Under the pieces are notes generated by a model. The model searched no databases. It had not been told where the DNA came from and saw nothing but the letters and a program-made list of their open reading frames with translations. Below, one piece after another: positions 7,518-14,549 of a DNA stretch of 14,627 nucleotides (within the stretch, counting starts at the first letter, position 1; each line of letters begins with the position of its first letter). Both the position numbers and the translations under genes were made by a program. Origin of the DNA: Alistipes sp. (GTDB lineage Bacteria; Bacteroidota; Bacteroidia; Bacteroidales; Rikenellaceae); the NCBI GenBank assembly GCA_017934845.1, contig JAGBIR010000223.1, positions 1 to 14,627 of the forward strand, given 5' to 3'.

Positions 7518-8660
7518 ATGAAAAATTTTGTCTTTCAGAATCCGACCAAACTCGTGTTTGGTCGCGGTCAAATAGCACGACTTGGGAAATTATTGCCCGC
7601 AGGCGCACGCATAATGGTAACTTTCGGCGGCGGCTCGGTAAAACGCAACGGAGTATATGATCAGGTAAAGGCAGCCCTTGCCGGTTTTGAGCATACCGAA
7701 TTTTGGGGCATTGAGCCAAACCCCGCGGTAGAGACTTTGCGCAAAGCGGTTGCTCAAGGCAAAGAGTTTGGTGCCGATTTCTTGCTGGCCGTAGGTGGCG
7801 GCTCGGTAATTGATGGTACGAAGTTGATCTCGGCAGCAATGTGCTACGAGGGCGACGCTTGGGAGTTGGTACAGAAGGGATATTATGGCACTACCGTTCC
7901 TATCGGCACAGTCCTTACCCTTCCGGCAACCGGCTCCGAGATGAATAGCGGTGCCGTAATTTCGCGATATGAGACACACGAGAAGTTGCCTTTCTACTCG
8001 CACCATCCGCGCTTCTCGATTCTCGACCCCGAGGCGACATTCACTCTGCCACGTCGTCAGATTGCCTGTGGCATTGCCGATACTTTTGTTCACGTTGTCG
8101 AGCAATATATGACTTCGGCCGGTCAGTCGCGCGTGATGGATCGCTGGGCCGAGGGTATTCTCCAGACGCTTATCGAGATTGCGCCTAAAGTCCTTACCGA
8201 CAGTACCGATTACGACACGATGGCAGACTTTATGCTCTCGGCAACTATGGGATTGAATGGTTTTATCGCAATGGGTGTCAACGAGGATTGGGCAACACAT
8301 ATGATTGGTCACGAGCTTACCGCTCTGCATTCACTCACCCACGGCGCAACGCTCGCAATCGTCTATAACGGCACGCTACGCGTATTGCGCGAGCAGAAAC
8401 GCTCGAAAATTCTTCAATATGGCGAGCGAGTTTGGGGTATTTGCGAGGGAGACGAGGAGTCTCGCATCGATGCTGCAATAGCTCGCACCGAGGAGTTCTT
8501 CTCTTCACTGGGCCTTTCGACACGTCTTTCGCAAGAGAACATAGGCGAGGAGAGCATTGCCGAAATCGAGCGACGTTTCAACGCTTGCGATGCACACTAT
8601 GGCGAGTGCGGAAACGTTGATGGCGCAATGGCCCGTAAGATTCTCGAGGCGTGCAAATAG
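7518..8660 (+). CDS. yqhD: YqhD-type iron-family NADPH-dependent alcohol/aldehyde reductase
   Basis: The 380-residue product follows E. coli YqhD (about 387 aa) closely over its whole length, as judged from memory of that sequence. Visible features are GGGSVKRNG (residues 37-45) and GGGSVIDGTK (93-102), the dinucleotide-binding motifs; LPATGSE (135-141); and the metal ligands Asp188, His192, His261 and His275 in GIADTFVHVVEQY and ATHMIGHELTALHSLTHG. These correspond to Asp194, His198, His267 and His281 of YqhD. Members reduce short-chain and toxic aldehydes with NADPH, and butanol-dehydrogenase-like relatives act in fermentation. AGGA lies 2 nt before the ATG. It is monocistronic, bounded by its own terminator, and divergent from the EIIC-sialidase unit. 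The physiological substrate cannot be read from the sequence. Confidence 0.92.
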   Translation: MKNFVFQNPTKLVFGRGQIARLGKLLPAGARIMVTFGGGSVKRNGVYDQVKAALAGFEHTEFWGIEPNPAVETLRKAVAQGKEFGADFLLAVGGGSVIDGTKLISAAMCYEGDAWELVQKGYYGTTVPIGTVLTLPATGSEMNSGAVISRYETHEKLPFYSHHPRFSILDPEATFTLPRRQIACGIADTFVHVVEQYMTSAGQSRVMDRWAEGILQTLIEIAPKVLTDSTDYDTMADFMLSATMGLNGFIAMGVNEDWATHMIGHELTALHSLTHGATLAIVYNGTLRVLREQKRSKILQYGERVWGICEGDEESRIDAAIARTEEFFSSLGLSTRLSQENIGEESIAEIERRFNACDAHYGECGNVDGAMARKILEACK

Positions 8661-8683
8661 TTGTTTACGCAATAAAGCATAGA

Positions 8684-8720
8684 GGGAGTGTCTAACAAGT
8701 TTTTTAGACACTCCCATTTT
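8684..8720. terminator. Terminator between yqhD and the hyd operon
   Basis: GGGAGTGTCTAA (8684-8695) pairs with TTAGACACTCCC (8704-8715) as a perfect 12-bp stem, followed by attttg on the plus strand. It ends yqhD. On the minus strand no clear T run follows, so it may or may not stop the hyd operon as well. Confidence 0.8.
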
Positions 8721-8845
8721 GTTAGAAGTTGTATAACAAGAGGGATTTCAAGGCTTGCGCAGCCCGAAAAAGCGCAGTTTACTCGGCGTAAATGAACATT
8801 TTGAGGGCAAGCGTAACGCAGAAATCACCTAGTTAGATAACTTCT
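8721..8845. repeat. Imperfect inverted-repeat intergenic element
   Basis: The outer arms GAAGTTGTATAAC (8725-8737) and GTTAGATAACTTC (8832-8844) are near-complementary. Further in, GGGATTTC (8742-8749) faces GAAATCACC (8821-8829), and GGCTTGC (8752-8758) faces GCAAGC (8807-8812). The centre holds TTTAC-tcggc-GTAAA (8778-8792). About 125 nt without a coding frame fits a REP- or MITE-like element between convergent genes. It sits directly after the hydF stop codon and could also end the hyd transcript. Confidence 0.55.
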
Positions 8846-8853
8846 CTACTTAT

Positions 8854-10050
8854 TTAATATACAACTTTATCCAAAATTTCTGTCAGGGCCGCAATCGCAA
8901 CGCCATAGTTGGTTATCGGGACACTCTGCTCTCGAGCCTGCGCCACACGACTCATAACGAGTTTGCGGTTAAACATACAAGCACCGCAATGTATTACCAA
9001 ATCGTAGCGGCTCAAATCATCGGGGAACTCCTTTCCGCCCACAATATCAATCGTCAACTCCTCGCCAATCTTCCTGCGCAACATTCGCGGCAATTTTACG
9101 CGGCCAATATCCTCAGTTTGGGGAATATGAGTACAGGCTTCGGCAATTAGCACTCGCGACGAAGGGGTTAACTCGCGCAAAACATTTGCAGCCTTAACAA
9201 ACTCCTCGATATCGCCCTTGTATCGAGCAAAAAGCACCGAGAACGACGTCAGGCGCGAGGGCTCAGGCTTGAGTTTATTTACGGCATCGAAGACTTGAGA
9301 ATCGGTAATGATAAGTTGTGGCGGTGCGGAGAGCGCACTCAATGCCGAAGGCATACTCTCCAGCGTACAGCACACAGCATTACATCCTCTATCGAGCAAT
9401 TCGCGCAGAGTTTGCACCTGCGGCTTTATTAAGCGTCCTACGGGAGCCTGCTTATCCTGCGGCATTACAAGCAGAACCGTATCGCCCTCGCGGCACAATC
9501 CCTCGGTAAGTAATCTCTCATCACGCTCTACGGCAGAGGCTATCGCGCTACGCAACTCCTCGATGCCTTCACCCGTAACAGCACTTACTCCGAGCGGTTT
9601 AGTCCCGACAATATCTGTTACGCGACTCATTAGTTCAGCAACGTTTGGCAAAATATCGCAACGCGAAACAACGGGCACAACCTTTATCTCACGACGGCGC
9701 AACATCTTAATAAGCGACTCCTCGAGCGAGGTATCACTATCCGAAAAAAGCACAACCGCAATATCGATGCCGTTCAAAGTCTTCAGCGTACGCGACGTTC
9801 TCTCCTGCCCCAGCAAGGTAGAATCACCCAAACCTGCCGTATCGACAAAGACCACGGCCCCCATATCGGGCAACTCCATAGCTTTCGACACGGGGTCGGT
9901 AGTTGTTCCGGCCATCTCGGACACAATAGCCACCTCCTGCCCCGTAATGGCATTCAATAGTGATGACTTACCACTATTGCAGCGGCCAAAAAGGCCAATA
10001 TGCAGGCGTTCGGCACGCGGTGTTTGCGACTCCTTAACTACATCTGCCAT
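8854..10050 (-). CDS. hydF: [FeFe] hydrogenase H-cluster maturation GTPase HydF
   Basis: The 398-residue protein is the scaffold on which the 2Fe subcluster is assembled before transfer to HydA. The N-terminal Era/TrmE-like GTPase domain has the P-loop GRCNSGKS (residues 22-29), switch-region threonines (49-51), DTAG (70-73) and a G5-like SAVTG (156-160). The G4 motif reads SRCD (129-132) instead of NKxD. The C-terminal cluster-binding domain has ACTHIPQTEDIGRVKLPRM and IHCGACMFNRK, giving Cys306, Cys355 and Cys358 as [4Fe-4S] ligands, with His308 nearby, and ends in the typical PITNYGVAIA. It is the last gene of the hyd operon, starting 12 nt after hydG. The length fits the family (about 400 aa). 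Confidence 0.96.
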   Translation of the reverse strand: MADVVKESQTPRAERLHIGLFGRCNSGKSSLLNAITGQEVAIVSEMAGTTTDPVSKAMELPDMGAVVFVDTAGLGDSTLLGQERTSRTLKTLNGIDIAVVLFSDSDTSLEESLIKMLRRREIKVVPVVSRCDILPNVAELMSRVTDIVGTKPLGVSAVTGEGIEELRSAIASAVERDERLLTEGLCREGDTVLLVMPQDKQAPVGRLIKPQVQTLRELLDRGCNAVCCTLESMPSALSALSAPPQLIITDSQVFDAVNKLKPEPSRLTSFSVLFARYKGDIEEFVKAANVLRELTPSSRVLIAEACTHIPQTEDIGRVKLPRMLRRKIGEELTIDIVGGKEFPDDLSRYDLVIHCGACMFNRKLVMSRVAQAREQSVPITNYGVAIAALTEILDKVVY

Positions 10051-10062
10051 AATGCGATACTA

Positions 10063-11487
10063 CTAAAATCTAAAATCACGTTTTCCCTGCGCAATTTCGC
10101 AAAGACGCTCCTGCGTAATTGAACGTATCTTGTCGGAAGGGATAAGCTGCAACTCTCGGCCAATAACCTTCTCACCAGCAAGGCGCGTAGCCTCCGAGGC
10201 ATAATCCTGCATATACTCCTTCAAGGTCATCAAGGCATTGGGATGACAGCAGTTGCCAATCATTCCGCGCTTGGCAAGCGACATAAAGCGATCGCCCGTA
10301 CGGCCTTCACGATAGCAGGCAGTACAGAAGCTCGGTACGTAACCCAACTCCAGCAACCAGCCAACAATCTGATCCAGCGTACGATGATCCGACACATCGA
10401 ACTGCGCCGAACGATCAACATCCTCCTCACTCTCGGCATAACCGCCCACACTCGTACGCGATCCACCGCTAAGCTGCGACACGCCTACATCGAGTACCAA
10501 CTCACGCGAGAGCTGCGACTCACGTGTCGAGACAATCATACCCGTATAAGGTACCGCCAGACGCAGCACAGCTACAATACGACGGAAAACCTCGTCGGTT
10601 ACGGCATTAGGGAAATCGCGCGGATCGATATCGTCGGCAGGACGAATACGCGGCACACTTATAGTATGAGGGCCTACGCCAAAACGAGCCTCCAGATGCT
10701 CGGCGTGCATCAACAGACCTACAAAGTCATATCGATAATCCGACAATCCAAACAATGCGCCGATACCGACATCATCTATTCCACCCAACATTGCGCGATC
10801 CATAGCTTCGGTATGGTATGCCCAATCGCTCTTCGGGCCCGTAGGATGCAGTTGCTCATAAGCTGCACGGTCGTAGGTCTCCTCAAACAGAATATAGGTA
10901 CCAATACCGGCATCACGCAACAGACGATAATTCTCGACCGTGGTGGCTGCAATATTTACATTCACTCGGCGTATAGCACCATTCTTATGGTGTATCGAAT
11001 AGATGGTATCGATCGACTCCAAAACATATTCGATAGGCGACATCGTAGGATGCTCGCCCGTCTCCAAAGCCAATCGTTTATGGCCCATATCCTGAAGGGC
11101 AATGACCTCGCGACGGATCTCCTCCTGGGTGAGTTTGCGACGCGGTATAGTTCTATTTTTAGCATGATAAGGGCAATACACACAGCCATTTACACAATAA
11201 TTCGACAAATATAATGGCGCAAACAACACGATGCGATTGCCATATATGCGCTGCTTTAGTTCACGCGCCATGCTATAAATTCGCTCCGTGAACTCATCGC
11301 CCTCACACATCAGCAACACCGTAGCATCGCGATGGCTCAAGCCCTTACCCTCGGCAGCTCGTTGCAAAATCTCCTCGACGAGTGCCTTATCAGCCTTATG
11401 TGCAGCGGCATACTCCAACGTAGAGCGAATCTCGCCATCGTGGATAAACTCCGCCGCCCTCTCCGATTTTACATTATATTCAATCAT
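10063..11487 (-). CDS. hydG: [FeFe] hydrogenase H-cluster radical SAM maturase HydG (tyrosine lyase)
   Basis: HydG splits tyrosine with a 5'-deoxyadenosyl radical and builds the Fe(CO)(CN) units of the H-cluster. The 474-residue protein carries the radical SAM motif CX3CX2C in YCVNGCVYCPYH (Cys98, Cys102, Cys105). It also has the C-terminal auxiliary cluster motif CX2CX22C (Cys388, Cys391, Cys414), which separates HydG from ThiH. ETGEHPT (142-148) and the QLSGGSRTSVGGY region (338-350) also fit HydG. The length matches the family (about 470 aa). It starts 6 nt after the hydE stop and is followed by hydF after 12 nt, so the three maturases are co-transcribed with the hydrogenase. Confidence 0.97.
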   Translation of the reverse strand: MIEYNVKSERAAEFIHDGEIRSTLEYAAAHKADKALVEEILQRAAEGKGLSHRDATVLLMCEGDEFTERIYSMARELKQRIYGNRIVLFAPLYLSNYCVNGCVYCPYHAKNRTIPRRKLTQEEIRREVIALQDMGHKRLALETGEHPTMSPIEYVLESIDTIYSIHHKNGAIRRVNVNIAATTVENYRLLRDAGIGTYILFEETYDRAAYEQLHPTGPKSDWAYHTEAMDRAMLGGIDDVGIGALFGLSDYRYDFVGLLMHAEHLEARFGVGPHTISVPRIRPADDIDPRDFPNAVTDEVFRRIVAVLRLAVPYTGMIVSTRESQLSRELVLDVGVSQLSGGSRTSVGGYAESEEDVDRSAQFDVSDHRTLDQIVGWLLELGYVPSFCTACYREGRTGDRFMSLAKRGMIGNCCHPNALMTLKEYMQDYASEATRLAGEKVIGRELQLIPSDKIRSITQERLCEIAQGKRDFRF

Positions 11488-11493
11488 AATTCT

Positions 11494-12534
11494 CTAAAAC
11501 TTCTTAAAATCTCCGCGTGCAAAGTCGATATGATAACCTATCGACTCCAATTCACGCTCCAACTCTTTCAAACCTTCAGCCGACTCGGCTCCCAACGCAG
11601 CCTTATCGTTATAAATTGAGTACTTCGCCCGCTCGGCCGATGGTGTCAGGTTAGGCATCACAACATTTGCCCCCGACAATATAGCCAACTTGCGGCCTTC
11701 GGTTGACAAAGTAGCCAATGCCGTAGTAGCCGGAATAAGTGCATCAGGCACTACCAGACGAACAATAGCCAGCACAAGCAGTGTCGTTCGCAAATCACCG
11801 GCAGGCTGCTCCGCAAACGGCGTTCCCGCACTCGGTATAAACGGCCCTATGCCCACCATTTGTGGTTTTCGGTTTGCTATAAATGCAATATCCTCCGCCA
11901 GCGATTCAACACTCTGGCCCGCCACACCAACCATCATTCCTATGCCGGTCTGATAGCCTATCGAAAGCAATCGATCAACGCACTCCATACGCCGCTGGTA
12001 CGACATATCGGCCGAATGAATCTTTTCATACAAAGCCTTATCGGCCGCCTCGTGGCGTAACAGATAACGCGAAGCTCCGCACTCGTACAGTCGCCTATAC
12101 GACTCCTCGCTACGCTCACCAAGCGAAAGCGTTACAGCTGCGTCGGGATATTGTTCCTTAACAGCCTTCACTATTCGACACATACGCTCGTCGCTCCACC
12201 AAGCATCCTCGCCACTCCGCAAAACAAATGTACGCAGGCCTAATAGATAACCCGCCTCACAACTTGCCAAGATCTGCTCCTCGCTCAAGCGGTAACGCTC
12301 TGCAGTGTGGTTATCGCGGCGCAATCCGCAATACAAGCAGTTACATTTGCAGTAGCTGCCAATCTCGATGAGGCCTCTTACAAAAACGCCACATCCGAAC
12401 CGCTGGCGGGCGGTTCGGACGGCTTCCCGACGTAAATAGTCGAGCGTATCTGAGTCGCACTGCGCAAGCAAAGTACAATATTGCGGAGTTGTCAGCCCGC
12501 CTTCTCGCACCAAACGCTCGGCAAGTTCTCTCAT
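11494..12534 (-). CDS. hydE: [FeFe] hydrogenase H-cluster radical SAM maturase HydE
   Basis: HydE is the radical SAM enzyme that processes the iron synthon towards the dithiolate-bridged 2Fe subcluster. The 346-residue protein has the CX3CX2C motif in YCKCNCLYCGLR (Cys62, Cys66, Cys69; Cys64 is extra). Typical HydE segments follow: LRSGED (105-110), then RYLLRHEAADKALYEKIH, GMMVGVAGQS and GIGPFIPSAGTPF. The length fits the family (about 350 aa). The ATG at 12534 lies 10 nt after the hydA stop, with no room for a separate promoter. Placement between hydA and hydG is in line with a complete, self-sufficient maturation set. Confidence 0.96.
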   Translation of the reverse strand: MRELAERLVREGGLTTPQYCTLLAQCDSDTLDYLRREAVRTARQRFGCGVFVRGLIEIGSYCKCNCLYCGLRRDNHTAERYRLSEEQILASCEAGYLLGLRTFVLRSGEDAWWSDERMCRIVKAVKEQYPDAAVTLSLGERSEESYRRLYECGASRYLLRHEAADKALYEKIHSADMSYQRRMECVDRLLSIGYQTGIGMMVGVAGQSVESLAEDIAFIANRKPQMVGIGPFIPSAGTPFAEQPAGDLRTTLLVLAIVRLVVPDALIPATTALATLSTEGRKLAILSGANVVMPNLTPSAERAKYSIYNDKAALGAESAEGLKELERELESIGYHIDFARGDFKKF

Positions 12535-12544
12535 ATTATTTCAC

Positions 12545-13921
12545 TTATCGCTTCATCAATTCATTGTTAAACGTCTTGCGGCCAGTATCGTATGCCGTAT
12601 GAAGGCTCGGGCCTGAAATGCAACCGCCCTCGCAAGCCATAACCTCGATAAACTGGGCAGGCGACTTACCTGTCTTACCAAATGCGCGCAACAGAGCAAC
12701 ATTCTTCTTTGTAAGGTTCGACACCTGCAAATTAGTGAAGTCGAATGCACCACCAACGTGAGCCTTAACAGCTGCCGTTACACCACCAGCCTGACCAAAA
12801 CCATGAGCCGTACGAATTGCAGCAACCTCGGGATTATGAACCTGAGCCTCCTCCATCTCGATACCCATACCCTGGAATACGGCGTGCATCTCCTCGAATG
12901 TCATAACGTAATTTACCAAATCGTCACGACGAGCCTCCTTACGTTTAGCGATACATGGGCCTACGAAAACCAACTTAGCATCAGGATACTTCGCACGTGC
13001 CAACTGCGCGGTATAATACATAGGCGAGCGGGTTGACGAGATATATTTCTTCAACTCAGGAGCGTGCTTATCGGCCATCTCCATATAAGAGGGACAGCAA
13101 GAGGTTGTCATAAAGGGCTGACCCTCGTCCAACTTCTCCTTCAACTCGGCACTCTCCTTCTCGGTAGTGATCATAGCACCCTGCGCAACCTCCACTACAT
13201 CGGTAAATCCGACGCTGCTGATTGCTCCATATACCTGCTCGGCAGGAACATTGTACTGCGACAAGATTGCCGGAGCAACCATAGCCACAACCTGCTCGCC
13301 ACGGCGAATCGACTGCAAAACATCGAACACCTGCGAAATCTCGAATATCGCACCAAACGGGCAACTGTTCAAGCACTTTCCGCAGTAGATACACTTTGAC
13401 TCGTCGATATGCTCTACACCAAACTCATCCTTTGTAATGGCACCAACGGGGCAAGACTCCTCACACGGAACGGGCACATATACAATGGCATGGTAGGGGC
13501 AATTCTCATAACACTTACCGCAACTGATACATACCGAGTAGTTGATACGACCCTGGCTTGTCTCGGGGTCAAACTCGATGGCATTTCTCGGACAGCTGAG
13601 CGAACAAGCACGAGCTACACAACCTTGACAAAGATTTGTAATGCTATAGTTAGTACGGACACAAGATGAGCAAGCCTCATCAATCACGCACATAATATTA
13701 TCCTTCGACGTTGTACGATTCATCGCGTTACGCACATACTCTGAAAGCGGAGTAAGTTCATCAACCTCGTCCGACATATCGAATCCCAACAAGGGCAACG
13801 ACTTATACTTCCATACGGCACGCTCCTTGTGTACACAGCAGCGTCCCAATACCTTACTCTTTCGTGGCGACAACTCAATGGGCAGGCGGTCAATCTTCTC
13901 CTCCAGCTCATTTTGTTCCAC
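12545..13921 (-). CDS. hydA: [FeFe] hydrogenase, group B type, ferredoxin-like N-terminus
   Basis: The enzyme makes H2 from protons or the reverse, probably with reduced ferredoxin. The 458-residue reading from a GTG start has several [4Fe-4S] motifs: Cys98/101/106/110; Cys131/134/137/141; CEESCP (153/157); and Cys177/180/183/187. The H-domain follows, with L1 TSCCPSY (Cys275 proton relay, Cys276 ligand), L2 GPCIAKRKEA (Cys323) and L3 EVMACEGGCISGP (Cys430, Cys434). GPC in place of MPC and Tyr in place of Trp in L1 point to group B, the type common in gut Bacteroidetes. A stop lies only two codons before the GTG, and the true start is probably ATG at 13983 in another frame (see the N-terminal segment entry). 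No partner subunits (hydB/hydC-like) are present. First gene of the hyd operon. Confidence 0.93.
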   Translation of the reverse strand: MEQNELEEKIDRLPIELSPRKSKVLGRCCVHKERAVWKYKSLPLLGFDMSDEVDELTPLSEYVRNAMNRTTSKDNIMCVIDEACSSCVRTNYSITNLCQGCVARACSLSCPRNAIEFDPETSQGRINYSVCISCGKCYENCPYHAIVYVPVPCEESCPVGAITKDEFGVEHIDESKCIYCGKCLNSCPFGAIFEISQVFDVLQSIRRGEQVVAMVAPAILSQYNVPAEQVYGAISSVGFTDVVEVAQGAMITTEKESAELKEKLDEGQPFMTTSCCPSYMEMADKHAPELKKYISSTRSPMYYTAQLARAKYPDAKLVFVGPCIAKRKEARRDDLVNYVMTFEEMHAVFQGMGIEMEEAQVHNPEVAAIRTAHGFGQAGGVTAAVKAHVGGAFDFTNLQVSNLTKKNVALLRAFGKTGKSPAQFIEVMACEGGCISGPSLHTAYDTGRKTFNNELMKR

Positions 13922-13983
13922 AATTCAATCAATTTGGTCAGCAAACGCTGACGCACAATCATCACATTATTTTTAATAGCCAT
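13913..13983 (-). pseudogene. hydA: Frameshifted N-terminal segment of hydA
   Basis: From ATG at 13983 the frame reads MAIKNNVMIVRQRLLTKLIE, then LWNK, and runs out of register with hydA in a run of four A (13911-13914 as T on the plus strand). Adding one A would give LWNKNELEEKIDRLPIEL and join it smoothly to the hydA frame. The segment looks like a normal helical N-terminus, sits about 16 nt after a candidate promoter start, and would add about 22 residues. The cause could be a true mutation or a base-calling error. Confidence 0.65.
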
Positions 13984-14005
13984 ATTCGATAGGTATTTAC
14001 TGCTG

Positions 14006-14037
14006 CGAAGATAATATTTTTAGCGCGAATGAAGAAA
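14006..14037 (-). promoter_or_regulatory. Candidate promoter of the hyd operon
   Basis: On the minus strand TTTC (14037-14034) and TATCTTCG (14013-14006) lie 20 nt apart and resemble TTTG / TAnnTTTG with one mismatch in each box. The implied start is about 16 nt before the ATG at 13983, which supports that start codon for hydA. Confidence 0.35.
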
Positions 14038-14055
14038 AATTTTCTCAACTTTTAG

Positions 14056-14087
14056 CACTTTTTATACTAAAGTATAAAGAAAAAGTG
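14056..14087. promoter_or_regulatory. Palindrome upstream of the hyd operon, operator candidate
   Basis: TTTATACT-aa-AGTATAAA (14061-14078) is a perfect 8-bp inverted repeat, flanked by CACTT (14056-14060) and AAGTG (14083-14087), which extend the symmetry imperfectly. It lies about 50-70 nt before the expected transcript start of hydA. A regulator site is likely; a small terminator is the alternative. The regulator cannot be named. Confidence 0.45.
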
Positions 14088-14137
14088 TCGGAATATAAAA
14101 CCAGCAGTCAATGAAGAGATTTAAAAGAGGTTCTGCT

Positions 14138-14200
14138 AATCACATCAGCTGTGGGACAGAGTTCCTCGCCAACGCCACAAAACAAAAAAAAGAGAAGTCC
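14138..14200. repeat. Direct repeat, copy A (63 nt)
   Basis: It begins AATCACATCAGC and ends in an A-rich tract plus GAGAAGTCC. It matches copy B (14442-14505) with five mismatches and one A of length difference, about 90% identity. No convincing coding frame runs through it. Confidence 0.85.
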
Positions 14201-14213
14201 TCTCGAACTTCTC
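14183..14213 (-). terminator. Minus-strand intrinsic terminator at copy A
   Basis: GAGAAGT (14192-14198) pairs with ACTTCTC (14207-14213) around an 8-nt loop. On the minus strand it is followed by a run of eight T (14191-14184). A minus-strand transcript entering from the right would stop here, before the hyd promoter region. Copy B has the T run but no matching stem. Confidence 0.6.
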
Positions 14214-14441
14214 CTTCGTACCCAGAGCCGGGGTCGAAGTGCAGCGACCTCAGGTCGCAAACTCGCGCGGACACCTTTAGCGCAGACCTTTAAGGGTCGA
14301 GCAATAAACATCTATGAAGTCCGCGCAACCGCTTATTCAGTGAGTACCGCGGCTACAAATGGATGGTAGGAGTTGGCGAGAATGCCGTTAGGCAAACGCT
14401 GGTGCGATTGGCATCTGGCGGGCTTGCACGCTTAAGATACG
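14201..14441. other. Non-coding, palindrome-rich spacer between the direct repeats
   Basis: The 241 nt show several paired elements: GCGACCT-c-AGGTCGC (14244-14258); GCGCGGAC (14265-14272) facing GTCCGCGC (14319-14326); and GTTGGCGAG (14372-14380) facing CTCGCCAAC in copy B (14469-14477). At 14219-14238 the minus strand resembles the 3' end of a tRNA (TTCGACCCCGGCTCTGGGTA), but no T stem forms, so no tRNA is called. A structured RNA on the minus strand ending at the 14183-14213 terminator, or mobile-element remains, are possible. No known RNA family was recognised (rnpB, tmRNA and SRP RNA motifs are absent). Confidence 0.4.
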
Positions 14442-14505
14442 AATCACACCGGCGGTAGGACAGAGTCCCTCGCCAACGCCACAAAACAAAAAAAAAGAGA
14501 AGTCC
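14442..14505. repeat. Direct repeat, copy B (64 nt)
   Basis: Second copy of the 14138-14200 repeat, about 304 nt downstream in the same orientation. It begins AATCACACCGGC and contains CTCGCCAACGCCACAAAAC followed by nine A. An AT-rich stretch without a gene follows, to about 14550. Confidence 0.85.
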
Positions 14506-14549
14506 CTATTGGATTGGTCTTTTAATTTTTAACTGATTGATTTTCAGTG

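Noticed and set aside
7590..8330. 246-codon minus-strand open frame opposite yqhD
   Set aside because: yqhD matches its family over the full length; the opposite frame is Cys/Arg-rich and shows no motif.
9308..10066. 252-codon plus-strand open frame opposite hydF
   Set aside because: A Ser/Thr-rich shadow of hydF without domain features.
10243..11214. 323-codon plus-strand open frame opposite hydG
   Set aside because: hydG is certain on the other strand with all catalytic motifs; the plus-strand translation has no recognisable domain and an odd composition.
14219..14300. tRNA gene on the minus strand
   Set aside because: Only the T loop and acceptor 3' strand look right; the T stem, anticodon arm and acceptor 5' strand cannot be formed.
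14111..14369. Small plus-strand open frames across repeat copy A (60 and 72 codons)
   Set aside because: They are Lys/Arg/Ser-rich readings of the A tract and GC palindromes, overlap each other in two frames, and have no start signal.
14183..14505. RNase P RNA, tmRNA or SRP RNA in the gene-free region
   Set aside because: The conserved core motifs of these RNAs are not seen on either strand.
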